Part shown: positions 22,330 to 33,830 of the stretch, one piece after another | Numbering within the stretch: position 1 is the stretch's first letter | How the letters are laid out: each line of letters begins with the position of its first letter | Assembly: GCA_020002185.1 (NCBI GenBank) | Contig: CM034537.1 | Location: 8,151,650-8,215,649 of the forward strand | DNA length: 64,000 nucleotides | Direction of reading: 5' to 3' | DNA from: Paraescarpia echinospica | Taxonomy: Eukaryota; Annelida; Polychaeta; Sabellida; Siboglinidae | The notes under the pieces: generated by a model | The model's database searches: none | Told to the model about the DNA's origin: nothing | What the model saw: the letters and a program-made list of their open reading frames with translations, nothing else | Translations under genes and position numbers: made by a program

Positions 22330-23240
22330 ACCCTTTTCTAACATTTCTTTAAAAGTGGCATCGATCAATTGATTTGTCCTATTACATATATTATAAATAT
22401 GTCGATACAGGATGGTGTTGTTCCACATTATTTAAAACAAGCTCTTGTCAATCCACTTATAACAAAACAGAGCATGTGCAACAATTAAAACAAATATCGT
22501 CCTATTTTTAGTCTCAGTTTTTTGTCGAATGTATTGGAAAAAATTGTAGCAATTCGCCTTAATGATCACCTTTATACACAACACTTAGCAAATTATATAT
22601 AATCTGGATATAAACGATATAATTATAATTCAAATCAGACGGCTCTTCTTAAAATGCACAATGACATAATATTCAACATGGATTATGGCGCAAAGTGACT
22701 GCTCTCACCTTATTAAATCTTTCAGGTGCTCTTCAGTTGGTTAGTTCGTATTTTGTCAGATCAATATCAAATCATTAACAATCTGGCTCACTATCATGCC
22801 AAGAACATTTTTTATTTGGAGTCTCACATATATCCGTCATTGGTCATGTCCTATTTAGCTTATAGACGCTACATCCTTTATATAATACCTCCTGTTTTGT
22901 TCGTTACCTGCTTCTTAAGATATCCCCAGAAACTTTAGATCGTATGCCTCACTACAACGTGCTGCTCACAAGATTATTTTTAACTTTGGTAAACGTGCTT
23001 TCTCTATATAGCTGCACCAAGAATCTGGAATCAACTCCCCATCATTTAAAAACCATCTGAAACAATAGCCACCTTTCGTAGACAGCTTAAGAATATTAGT
23101 TTGGAATATAATTCATTTCCACCTTAAAACTTCGGCAGTTCCTTGCTCTGATGTTCACGATTTTTCCTTACGATTCTTGTGTGATATAGGCGCTATATAA
23201 GTTTATTATTGTCATCGTTATCATTATTATTATGAATGTA
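22330..23240 (+). pseudogene. Decayed L2-like LINE in intron 1 of the secreted-protein gene
   Basis: Translated pieces with many stops include QDGVVPHYLKQALVNPL, then YRPI, then LEKIVAIRLNDHL, and near the 3' end a stretch corresponding to AP.IWNQLP. It ends GGCGCTATATAAGTTTATTA followed by a (TTA/TCA) microsatellite, the same 3' end as the LINE at 32380-33708. An old insertion in the sense orientation. Confidence 0.7.
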
Positions 23241-23811
23241 TTTGACATGCTGAGACATATACATGTCAGGAAGAAAAACATTGTGAATGCATGTTATGCC
23301 ACGTATACCTAGCCTAATCCACATTTCACCATTTATTATAATAATTTCTTTACGTTCTGAACAAAACAGCAATGACATTATATTGATTAAACTTAAACAG
23401 ATATTAAACGAATGTGTATTTTAAGATACTTTGCGAATGTGTATTAATTTTTTTCAAGTGTATTTTCTTATTGTATTTGTCCTGAATAATCTGTTTTTAA
23501 CATTTTTAAATAGAGCATAGCTGCATTCGTATTTTTAATAATTTAATGCAATGATTTGTTATATAACCAAGAGAAAGGTACATCACCATAACTCTGCTTT
23601 TAAGATATAATTTGGTCAGCAGATTTTTTTCACAAAATATATTTGCAAACTCAAGAAAGGCATAAAAACTGTCTTCTTCTGCAAAAAATATAGCCGCCAG
23701 GACATTCGACTTTTTTAGAATTATAAATAGTTTTATTCTTACCGAAGTTCATTTTAATTTAGTATATGATTTGGGTAATTTATACAGAGTTTGTTTTATT
23801 TTTTCCAACAG

Positions 23812-26800
23812 AAGACCGCCACAATGAGTCGAATACCGGCGGCCTTGGCGCTTTGCCTGCTCGGGATGTTGGCTGTGTCGTCTGGTTTGCAGAAGCCAAG
23901 GAGGCCAGGAAGGCCAGGAGGGCCAGGAGGGCCAGGAGGGCCAGGAGGTCCAGGAGGTCCTGGAGGGCCAGGAGGAATTATGCCTATATCCCCTCATGGT
24001 GAGTGTCCTTACTGGGGCAATGTATTCGTCGACTCAATAGTCTCTTTTGTTTTCGTCCTTGTACAAACTATTAACCAAGTAGGTAACTATGATGTAACTT
24101 TTCGCCTCTGTTACTTTTCATTCATATGAAAAATAACATGTAAATATATGGACATTGTGAACCGCGGTCTAGCCTAATTACAGTGAAACCAGTTAGTTGA
24201 CCATGTAGTAAAATAAACCAATATGAATATGCGGCTTAGATCCCAGAAGAAACAGCGCACAATCTTGCAGCAGACTTCAGTTGGCAATAGAGATGCCTGG
24301 TTCAGCGACAACACAGTTCGAAACGTATTACACTGAACAATACAAATGTTACCACTGAATAATACAGTAAGTTTCGTATTGTACTGTTCAGTTTTATCAC
24401 TATGAATTAATGCTATCATGTTTTTGACAAACTCTTGATACGTATAATACCAAGAATAGACAAGCGAGCGAGAAATGAACAACTGTCAAACACGTTCCAA
24501 AAACGCTTTTTTGAACGATTACTAGTACCATTAATGTTCATCGGATCCCAACAATCTTGATATCGTTTGGAAGTTTAAGCTTTCTGCTATTCAAATATAA
24601 TATAAATGGTTTCCTGATAATCATTCCTAAAACTAACTAAAAACGGACCTACAGCCATGCCTTTGCGGTGTCTTAGACACTGCGAACGACGTTGGTTCGT
24701 CGACATAGTTCATTAATCTACCGATTGAGGCACCACTATTTTGTTTCATGATATAAGCTCCACCCACTTTCAACCAACCAACGCAACGAATGTTGACCCG
24801 TTGGTTAATTGGCGTACGTTATTGGGATGTCATGCCGACGTAGAGATATATCGGTTTCGCTGCGATCGAAGCACATCTGTTTCGCCGCGGTTTAAAAGTG
24901 GGTGGCGTTTATAACATGAAATCAAGAAATGGAGAAGTGCGCATGTCTGAACCAATGCAAATGAGGAAAACAGCGCCACAATCGGAAGATTAGGATACTG
25001 AGTACCCGCCGTCAACATCGTTCGGAATCGTACAGAACTCCGAACACGGCATGATTATAGGTCCGTTTTTTAAGTGTTCTTTGAACGATTACCGGGAAAT
25101 CTAGATGGCGCTAGAATAACAACAAGTGCATCCTTTCAAATGATACCAAGATCGTCGGAACAGGACGAGCCGTGGGGGTGCTAGCGACCTTAGAATTACA
25201 TGTTTTGGACGTGCTCCGAGTTATTCATTTTCGCTCGACTATCTATTTTTTTATAATACGCACTTATTTCCCGTGTACAACGCGGACTCGTAGTTTTTGG
25301 AAGAAGAGAGACGGCTGTTTCCCCTTTTAATACGGATTTGCCGCTAATGTAAAAGTCATGATAAAATAAACCTACATTACACATTTCAGGTCCAAGATGG
25401 ACCATCAGCTGTGGATTCTGCTACGGGAACATGTGGGTTTCAATACAGCTGCCGTGTTACCGATGGAGGAGGTACTGCGTGAAATGGACATGGCACAGAA
25501 GAAGGCGAATTTGCGTGTAAGTGTCGCCACGAAGTATATCTTAGTAAATTATTCTAATAATATTCTATATTCTAACAAGCGCACTGTATTAGTCCACAGG
25601 TTTATGTAACAAAAATGAGGTTTGTGAAAATTTTGGGTAGAATCTTGGCAACAGTGTTTAAAAATATCTAAATATTGTTGTGAACTTGGAAATGATTGTT
25701 GCAATTTTTCTGATGAATGTTTAGTAGGGGGTTTCGGCTATTTTTAAGGAAAGTATGAAATAGTTAATTAAAAATAAAAATTTAATATTGAAAAAAATTA
25801 ATGTTATTCCAAGTTGTATCTAATTATTGTTGTTAACTGGAAACAGAACGTTACAGTTTTTACCGTGAGGTTTTAATATGATTTTGAGCAATTGTAACGA
25901 AACATAAGAATTTATTCATTTAAATATATATATATATATATCAACATAATGATGTATGACCATTGATCATCTTATGTTTTCCTTTAATTATCAATTAAAA
26001 TGCAAACATTACATTTATCAATAATATAATGGTGTGTGATTATTGAACATTTCCGCACAATACACTGTGGTAAGTAAACACACATTAGATGCACGTGCAA
26101 TAATTTGGAAGCGATGTTGTAAGCTATCTTGTAACTTTATTCCGACTGTGTCGCACCGGTATGAGCTGACAGTCAACCAGCTTATGTAAAATACGGTGGG
26201 AGATGTGGGTAAACAAAGTTGCCTTTACTGCAGTGTCTCTTCAATCTTGATCTTCAATGTCTTCTCCTAACAGAGTCGGCGAGTCGCTCGTGTGTTGCAA
26301 CACCTTTGTTCGTCGCCTTCACAGTGACAAAGCTGAGTGCAAACAAGGTTGTTTCGTTTGCACGAGCACCTTCAGGCACATCTCTTCTAATTTATAGGCA
26401 ATCCAAATTGTAGCGGGTTAGGATATTCTGGATCAGGATAAGATTCTGAGACCAGATACGTGCCTGCACATGAGCATGCACGATTGAGGGTTTACGTGGG
26501 CAGAAGAATGTGCAAAGGCATTCTTCACAACCTTTATACACTTCGGTAGACGGTCCCTGTTCTACACCAAGGCTAGATATCGCATTGATTATTGCAGGGC
26601 TAGAAGCTAGAAAGGCTGTGAAACATCTTTTTATTCCCCTTTCCCTGTATATATATCCTGTCGTGTCGCATCCAGTAAGAACGTGCCAGTTGATCAACGC
26701 GGCTGCTTCCTTTGGACGAAGTCCATCACTGATAGGCTGGAGCATGACTTTGTGGTGACACACGCCAAATTGAGATACTCTGCACAGAGCCAAGAGTAGA

Positions 26801-29800
26801 TCACAATTATGTGTCTCCTGAATATACGGACTCGAAATCCAGCGTCGAGCGGTGCAAATGCATGTCTGCGGGAATCAGATTCTGCATAGTTAAACATTCG
26901 ATTTGCATCAAGAGACACGAAGATGTTCCTGCAAATATCTACTGATTTTTGTACTTAGCTCAGCAGATCATGGACACCACTGTCACGTCTGTAGTGTCGT
27001 GAACTTGATGACTACAACACGGGGCAGTGCCTTAACAAACTAAAAATGCTGTTTGACTACATACGCAAGTTTACACAAAGCGGTGTAGATTCAGCAACCG
27101 CCGACCACCGAGTCCAAATATTACATGCTCCTATATGTGCTCCTTTTTTGCTCTGAGCAGTGTTACAAATTGGCAGCAATGCAGTACAGGTCATGGGTAC
27201 TTAGTCCGGAGGCTTTTATAGAATGGCATGCTATTGTTGGATTTGACACAACACAACCTGTATACAAGGAAAGGTGAAGGAATGTTGTTTTCTAGCTTCC
27301 ATTCTTGCAATACTCAGTGCGACGACTTGCCTCGGTGTAGGACAAGTGCTACTATTAATGTTGAATGTTGCCCAGATACGTACAACTGTGAAAGGGACGA
27401 GAACAGATTCACGACCGACTGTATTCAGAAAAGACATTGAGAAAAATAGAAGTGACTATTGCACACTGATGAGAAGTCTGTCCTGTTACTGCAATTCGCC
27501 TACAGCGCTGCAAAGCAATCGGGGATTATGGAAATTCTGCGTAAACACTAACAACATAGTTAACATCACAGCACCACATTTACTGCAAATGCATCTAATG
27601 TTACACATCCATCGCACTATATTGTGTGAAAATGATCAATGGTCACATACTATTATTATGTTGATATTGTTTCTATATTTAATTGTTAATGCATAATTTC
27701 TTATTTTTCGTTAAGATTGCTCAAAACCATATTAAAATCTTAAGCATGAAATTGCTAGTTTTAATTAATTATTTCATATTTTCTCTAAAATAGCCGAAAA
27801 CTATATTAAAACCTCACAGAAAACAGAAACAACCGTTTTCATGTTCACAACAATAACTAGCTAATTTTAAGCAGTGTTGCCAATATTCTATGCAACATTT
27901 TGGGTTTGTTGCATAAGCTGGTGTACTATTGACACGATTTAACAAGATTGCCATTCTAAGCTGAACACCCAGATGGACATGGAAGCCTTTCAACGGAAGT
28001 TATTGTGTGTGTGCGCGCGCGCGCGCGTGTGTGTGTGTGCGCGTGCGTGTGTGCGTGCGTCCGGTCGTCTGTGCGTGTGCGTGCGTGTGTCAACTCTTCT
28101 CTTGCACACTGTGTGCTACAGCGCTAAGCCAACGTAACTAATCGCTATGTTTTGTTGCCAGGCGCTGGATGTGGTACACTGAGGCGTACTGCTGCAGCCG
28201 AGGAATACTGTTCTACTACTACTACACCCCGTATTACAGAAGGATGTATCCCGGCATGTATTTGTGCTACAACAGATGTAAGTGTATACCTTCTATCGCT
28301 GCCTGTTTTACTGGTGAATACTTAGGACCTATGGTAGAGACGTTTGACGAAACATTCGGCAAACACGTTGTCCTTGTCGAGAGAAGTGTGTGTGTGCATT
28401 TGCGCGCGCGTGAGTATTTGTGTGTGCATAGTATTATGTATGTGTGTGTTTGTGTGTGTGTGCGTACGTGCGTATGTATGTATGTGTGTGTATGTGTGTA
28501 CATACCTGATTAGTGTGTGTGTGTATGTATGTGTGTGAGTGTGTTTGTGCGTGCGTGCGTGCGTATGTATGTATGCATGTACTATATTACTAATGGAATT
28601 GGTTATAGTACGTGCTACCTGGTGATGTGACGAACAAAACCATTGAGTTATTTTGTAATACCAGCCGCATATCATAACACCCTTGTTCAGAAATAAATTA
28701 TTTCATTGGTAGATTATGTCGGATGCGGCGGCTTCCTCCGCGGTGGATCCAGCGCTCAAGCGTGCCAATACAAGTATGTTGATAAAGCTTTTGTCATCAA
28801 CTATTATAATGCCTCTACCAGACATCGGTCGGACTTAAACAATTATAATGTGTGATAATAGATAGCGTTTGAAGCAGCCAGCGAATGAAACCATTAATTA
28901 GTCCACTAATGTTAAATTTAAATATAAATTATTATTATAAGATGCGTAGTTTGGCCAGTTTGAAAATGCCTCAAACGCATTAAGTAGAAACAGGGGTTGA
29001 AACAATATACTGCACATTGTTTTTTTCAATATGTAAAAGCCGTCTAAAGAATCTTTCCAACATTGATAATAATTAGCTTACGCCCTGATATGATAATAGA
29101 AAAGTCCCATAGAAAAGCATAGCATATCAAAACAGGTAAAAACAATAACATACATGTGATCAAAATTACTGAATTTATTAGGCAGTAGACGTTTCCTGCG
29201 TCGTCCCTTTTGATCACTGCATAGTCGTCCCGACCATCTATGCGATCGGTCGTTCACCACAATCACAACTGTACACCGTTTATAACCCACCTATAGGCAA
29301 GAACAATAAATTACTACTAAAAAACAAAATATTTATATACATAGACAACATTATTCATTAGGTTGAAGACGTGTGCATACGGTCGTTTATGCGTTTCGTA
29401 TAAGACTTTACGCAGTGGTTCATATCAATGCGAGTCTGATCTGCTGAAGCTGTTCATCAAAGGACTCGAATGAGAAGAGAAAGAGGCGACTGGACCTCGG
29501 CGCCACGGAAGAGATGTACTTACATTAAACCAAAAAGGAATTATAATAGTATTAGTGTATAAATACGAATCGTATGTCGTGCTTAAATCCTAAAAAAAGC
29601 CAGAGATCACAGATAGGATAGTACGTAATATTCATCGAGTCGTCTGCCACTAATCCTACCTTCGTCACATTAGCGCCCATAATTTTACTGTGGTGTGGTT
29701 TTATGGGTTTGACTTACGTTTCTTCTCTTTCAGCGGTTTGAAGATGTGCGGACCGTCGTATAGGCTCAGCGGTTCCAAGTGTGTCAAGGTAAGACAGAGT

Positions 29801-30838
29801 TTAATGCTAAGAGAATACGTTGCAAGCCCTGTAAGTACAACAAATATTCAATATTGGAAAATTTTGAAAAATTGGCTCAACTTTGGTGGTAATTATGAAT
29901 ACTATATGCTGCATACAAGCGTGAAACAATACGGTGAAAAGGACGTAGAAATTAAGGAACAAAAGAATACAGAAGAGCAGAAGAGAGCTATACTAAAATT
30001 ATTGAAGAACAAAGAAACTTTATGGTTATTAGAAAAGCTTAAGAACGTGATTGTTATAAATATATTAAATGGAGATCAAATAGAAGTTTTAACCTATTGA
30101 GTGAATAAAACAATGATTTGAGTTTTCTCTCTCACATAAACAATATAAGGATAATAGTTATAATACTAGTGAAGGAACAGTGTAGATTATGTATCAGAGA
30201 TTATTCATTCTGACTGAGGCATATATATACTTATATATATATATAATTATATATATATATGATATATATATATATATATATATGATATATATAATTATAT
30301 ATGTAATTATATATATATATATATAAACAGGAGACAATTCGTTCTATGAGTATATATTATATACTCATAGAACGAATTGTCTCCTGTTTATAAATTGGTA
30401 TGTTGAAAACATTCTCTGAGATATTAAATATCTCACAACGCTACACAATATTTATACCTTCCAAAGATACACTCTTTAGAGTGCACATATTTAATACATG
30501 CGTTAATGAATTTGAATTATTTAACACTGAATGTGTTATTTAACGTTTATTTGTTCAGCGATTGTTTGTTAGAAGACCTTAATATGATGTCAACTTTGTA
30601 CGATTTTATTTTTATTTCGAACAATGTTTCTGGATTTACGATGACTCATTACTGATGTTATTGCAAGGACTTGCACTGGTCGTCTGCTCGTGGAATAAAG
30701 CACCCGGGATCTGCGGTTCAAGTGATGAAAAATCCAAGGGTACTGGCAGCGCACCCACCTGCGAACGTCAAGGACGGGATGACGGCTCCAGCTCCCGCGG
30801 GAGGGCTGGGAAAACCAGCGGCTGACAGCATCAAGTAA
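23812..30838 (+). CDS. Unrecognised secreted, Cys/Tyr-rich, collagen-like-tract protein (~234 aa, six coding exons)
   Basis: Exons are 23812-23998 (ATG 23824), 25390-25516, 28162-28277, 28713-28773, 29734-29788 and 30668-30838, all GT-AG, with phases that join into one open frame ending at TAA 30836. Exon 1 encodes a signal peptide ([16 protein letters not shown]) and a basic-to-glycine tract (RPGRP then GGP repeats). The mature part has twelve cysteines in exons 2-5 (for example [10 protein letters not shown] and AYCCSRG), enough for six disulfides. Exon 3 is tyrosine-rich ([17 protein letters not shown]). The last exon is Cys-free and Pro/Ala-rich. In the two exons counted by eye, GC at third positions is high in this frame and far lower in the competing frame of exon 3, which favours it. 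The last acceptor has a weak pyrimidine tract. I do not recognise the family. Composition would fit an extracellular matrix, adhesive or shell-type protein, but that is inference. Confidence 0.72.
24640..25066. mobile_element. MITE with about 22-bp TIRs in intron of the secreted-protein gene
   Basis: AAAACGGACCTACAGCCATG at the left and the reverse complement of the right end (AAAACGGACCTATAATCATG) match at most positions. TAA lies on both sides, so a 3-bp TWA-type duplication (PIF/Harbinger) is possible, but poly-T runs blur the boundary. No ORF. Confidence 0.6.
26392..27440 (-). pseudogene. Remnant of an invertebrate repetitive gene family (TGCDTT motif), minus strand
   Basis: The open piece 26392-26793 reads [15 protein letters not shown], then [19 protein letters not shown] and [12 protein letters not shown]. 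This matches in layout a large, TE-associated family in cnidarian and mollusc genomes (LHALTGCDTT ... F ... SLG ... EEFVC). A further upstream part in other frames (26694-27440) includes [19 protein letters not shown]. Stops and frameshifts separate the pieces. It lies antisense in an intron of the secreted-protein gene, between exons at 25516 and 28162. Confidence 0.55.
27933..27992 (-). repeat. Isolated CR1-like LINE 3' end
   Basis: GATTTAACAAGATTGCC, then a divergent spacer, then GATGGACATGGAAGCC. The same order occurs at the 3' end of the minus-strand LINE at 61381-61455 (AGATTTAACAAGATTGCC ... GGTGGACAAGGAAGCC). A heavily 5'-truncated copy of the same family. Confidence 0.5.
27999..28091 (+). 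repeat. (GT/GC)n microsatellite
   Basis: Alternating purine-pyrimidine run with GTGTGT and GCGCGC blocks, just upstream of the exon at 28162. Confidence 0.85.
28388..28575 (+). repeat. (TG)n/(TGCG)n/(TATG)n microsatellite
   Basis: Compound alternating repeat directly after the donor at 28278. Open frames on both strands here are artefacts of the repeat. Confidence 0.85.
30217..30327. repeat. (AT)n microsatellite
   Basis: Long TATATA run in intron 6 of the secreted-protein gene, leading directly into the perfect palindrome at 30322. Confidence 0.85.
30322..30392. repeat. Perfect 34-bp inverted repeat with 3-nt loop
   Basis: The left arm 30322-30355 (TATAAACAGGAGACAATTCG and following) is perfectly complementary to 30359-30392, with ATT between. 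No mismatch is seen. It sits at the end of an (AT)n run in the last intron of the secreted-protein gene and could form a cruciform or an RNA hairpin. Confidence 0.9.
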
Positions 30839-31506
30839 TAATTCGTGGCGCCTACGGTGTATAATACAACATTGACGTCATGCTACTTCCGGCCTATTTC
30901 TTGTGCGACTATCAACTGGTGCATAATGCTGCGTTCTAATGGGCTCGCGTATATCGTGAATACGTCTTCGTAACGTCTACTTGACCCAGTTGCATAAATT
31001 TACCAGTCATAAACTCGGACTGCTCGTGAACGTTTGAGTTCGACAAGTCGTGGTTACGATATGCCCACTGGAACACAGCCGAATACAACATTGACATAAC
31101 TCTACTTACGGTCTATTTCTTGTGTGACGTGATGTTATAAACATTTAAAAAATTACCTTGTGGTTCTCGTTGTTTGATGTGGAACAAACTAGAGCGGAGT
31201 TGATGTATAAATGTATGCAATTATGCTGTAGATGGTTAGTGCGCAACATGATGAATATAATCACAATATATTTTTTAAATCGCTTGCGACAGAGTCTCTC
31301 AGAGTTGTTCAGGCAGCAGTTATGAGATACATACAAATATCTAAGGTTAATGTGAATATATCTACTTTAAGTATGGGTCTCATTGTACATATCGGAACAA
31401 TATGACATGTTCTGTTATTATAATTAGTAAACTATACAGATGTTATGTCGAGATATTTATAAAACAAAATAGTAAGCTTCCAGATATGGTCAACGTGTGA
31501 CACTAG

Positions 31507-31617
31507 TCACAATACACGCACATGCACACGCACAAACAAACACACACATACACACACACACGCACGCGCGCGCGCACACACACACACACACAAACACACA
31601 CAAACACACACACACAC
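31507..31617 (+). repeat. (CA)n microsatellite
   Basis: CACACA with CGCGCG interruptions, between the secreted-protein gene and the GPCR fragment. Confidence 0.85.
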
Positions 31618-31743
31618 TTATAAGTTGTTATAAAAGAGCAGATAGATATAATGTAACAACAATGATACTAAATAATAAATCACTCATCACATAAGTGTGG
31701 AGATGGGTCGTTGTGTTTGACAGACAACGGGTAGAAGTCTGGA

Positions 31744-32331
31744 GTGCTTTGTTCGTTGACCCGACGCCTTGTCTACACGCCTCGTATCCAGACCGCCCCA
31801 ATGCCACGACGACGGACTTTGACGTTTCGCTACGCTCTCTTATGGGGTTTTCTCTTCCTAGCACAGATAGTCGTTGTGATCCACAAATGTCGCGTAATCT
31901 CTTCGATGATGGCAGGAAACGCTTACAACTGGTTGAATAAGCCGGACGGCGATATCGACTTGGCACTCGAACGGAGGTGCGAATTTTACGAATTCGTCGT
32001 CACCACAGTCATCGTGGAAACCATCATCGTTGTCGGCATCATCGGCAACAGCCTCGCTTTCGTTGTCTTCTGGAAGGACAATATCAAGACGTCGGCGTCA
32101 TTTCTCTTCCAGAGTCTGGCGCTCGTCGACTCATCCTTTCTGCTGCTCACAATTCCATTCTTCCCGATACCGTCGTTTGTGTATTGCACCAGTTGGCTGA
32201 ATGGTTACAGTAAGCTATTACCTTACGCATTCGTGCACATACTGCCTCCGGGGTTAATAACTCGGACAGCCTTTATATGGGTAGACGTACTGGTCGCCGT
32301 CAACCGTTACATCTCCGTGTTTCCCATTTAA
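31744..32331 (+). pseudogene. Rhodopsin-class GPCR fragment, TM1-TM3
   Basis: The open frame codes the first three membrane segments of a class A receptor. TM1 contains GIIGNSLAFVVFW (the GN signature), TM2 is LFQSLALVDSSFLLL, a cysteine follows in the first extracellular loop (YCTSW), and TM3 ends VAVNRYISV, with Asn in place of the D/E of the DRY motif. The true start may be ATG 31906 instead of 31744. After VFPI a stop intervenes, while the expected continuation (PFKALRL ... VLLFAV) is readable one base out of frame to about 32380, where an L2-like LINE begins. No TM4-7 is found downstream, so this is a truncated and frameshifted receptor, probably peptide-receptor-like. Confidence 0.75.
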
Positions 32332-32379
32332 GGCGTTGCGGTTGTGCACCGTTTCGGTGCTTCTATTCGCTGTCCTGTC

Positions 32380-33708
32380 TTAAAATCCACAATTACATTG
32401 TATGCAATATGGATAATAGCAAATTGACTGCTCTCACTTTACTAGATCTATCAGCTGCTTTTGATACAATAGATCACGACATTCTTTTACATCGCCTTAA
32501 TAGACATTTTGGTATATCTGGAAAGGCTCTGCAGTGGTTGAGTTCATATTTTTCAGACCGACACCAAAGCATTAACATATCTGGCACACTGTCTTGTCCA
32601 GAAAATCTTCCATTTGGTGTCTCACAAGGGTCTGTCCTTGGCCCTGTTCTGTTTAGCGTATACACTACATCCCTTAGTCGAGTCGAGTCATAACTAATCA
32701 TAATATAAATCATCACGTGTATGCTGATGACACACAGGTGTATATAGTGTATATATATCACTTTCACCAACTGATACACATACATCTCTATCAACTTTAA
32801 ATGACTGTCTCACTGACATCTTGCTGTGGATGGAAGCAAGTAAATTGAAGCTAAATCCAGATAAAACTGATCTAATTATTACTGGCACAAAACAACCACG
32901 AAATAAGGTTGTTAACTACTTTCCAGTTAAATTGCTTGGTAATGATACATCACTATCAGATACTGTTCGTAATCTAGGTGTTATCTTTGACAGTGATTTC
33001 AGCTTTAAACATTTATCAAGTTTGTAAATCCTGTTTCTACCATATACGTGATTTCCGCCGAATTCGGCGTCATTTGTCTTTATCTACTGCTGAAACAATA
33101 TCCGTATCTCTAATTAGCAGTCGCCTTGACTACTGCAATTCACTCCTATACGATATTGCTAAAAAAGACTTAGTTGAATACCATCGTGTACATAATATTG
33201 TTTAGCACGTATAGTACTAAAAGCACTTCGTTTCTCACCAACTCTGTCCCTACTTAGACAGTTGCATATCGAATACAATTCAAATTAGCCACTACCACAT
33301 ATCGTAACCTTTCTACGCAGCACCCATCCTATTTGTTTAGTCTCCTTCGTTTTTTGACATCATCAGGAATCTCAGATCATCTGTTTCGCAACGATTTTTG
33401 TTCCGAAAGCCAAGCTTGATATCGGCAAAAGTGCTTTTTCTGTAGCTGCACCCAAAATATGGAATCAGCTCACTATCGCTATAAAATCATCTGAGACTAT
33501 AAATATAATTCTTAAAGAACTGAAGACTTATTTATTTAAGATTGCATTCCCACCCTAGCCTTCGGCGGTCCCTTGCTCCAATGACGACTCTTGCTAGTCC
33601 CTGTTAACAATTTTGCCCAACGATTCTTGTATGTTGCGCCTCTGAGCTCCGATTCCTGGGGATTTAGGCGCTATAGAAGTTTGTCATTATTATTATTATC
33701 ATTATTAC
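32380..33708 (+). mobile_element. 5'-truncated L2-like LINE
   Basis: It encodes reverse-transcriptase motifs ALTLLDLSAAFDTIDHD, GVSQGSVLGPVLF and YADDTQ (about 32717), then SSRLDYCNSLLYDI and APKIWNQL, in several frames with stops. The 3' end is GGCGCTATAGAAGTTTGTCA followed by a (TTA)n tail, typical of L2/CR1-group elements and shared with 23190-23240. It begins inside the RT domain and abuts the GPCR fragment. Confidence 0.85.
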
Positions 33709-33830
33709 AACATCCCGAGGTTTGCCGAGCTAGGGCTAGAACCGCCTCACGTAACGTAACATAAGACAACGGCATGACGGACACGTCAGTCTTAAGCCGA
33801 ACGAAACTCTTTTCGGATAGGCTTAGGCTA

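Noticed and set aside
25390..25516. Alternative frame [13 protein letters not shown] in the second coding exon of the secreted gene
   Set aside because: It is out of phase with the signal-peptide exon and meets a stop soon after the next splice junction at 28162.
28267..28675. His/Thr-rich and Cys/Val-rich open frames
   Set aside because: They are translations of a (TG)n microsatellite.
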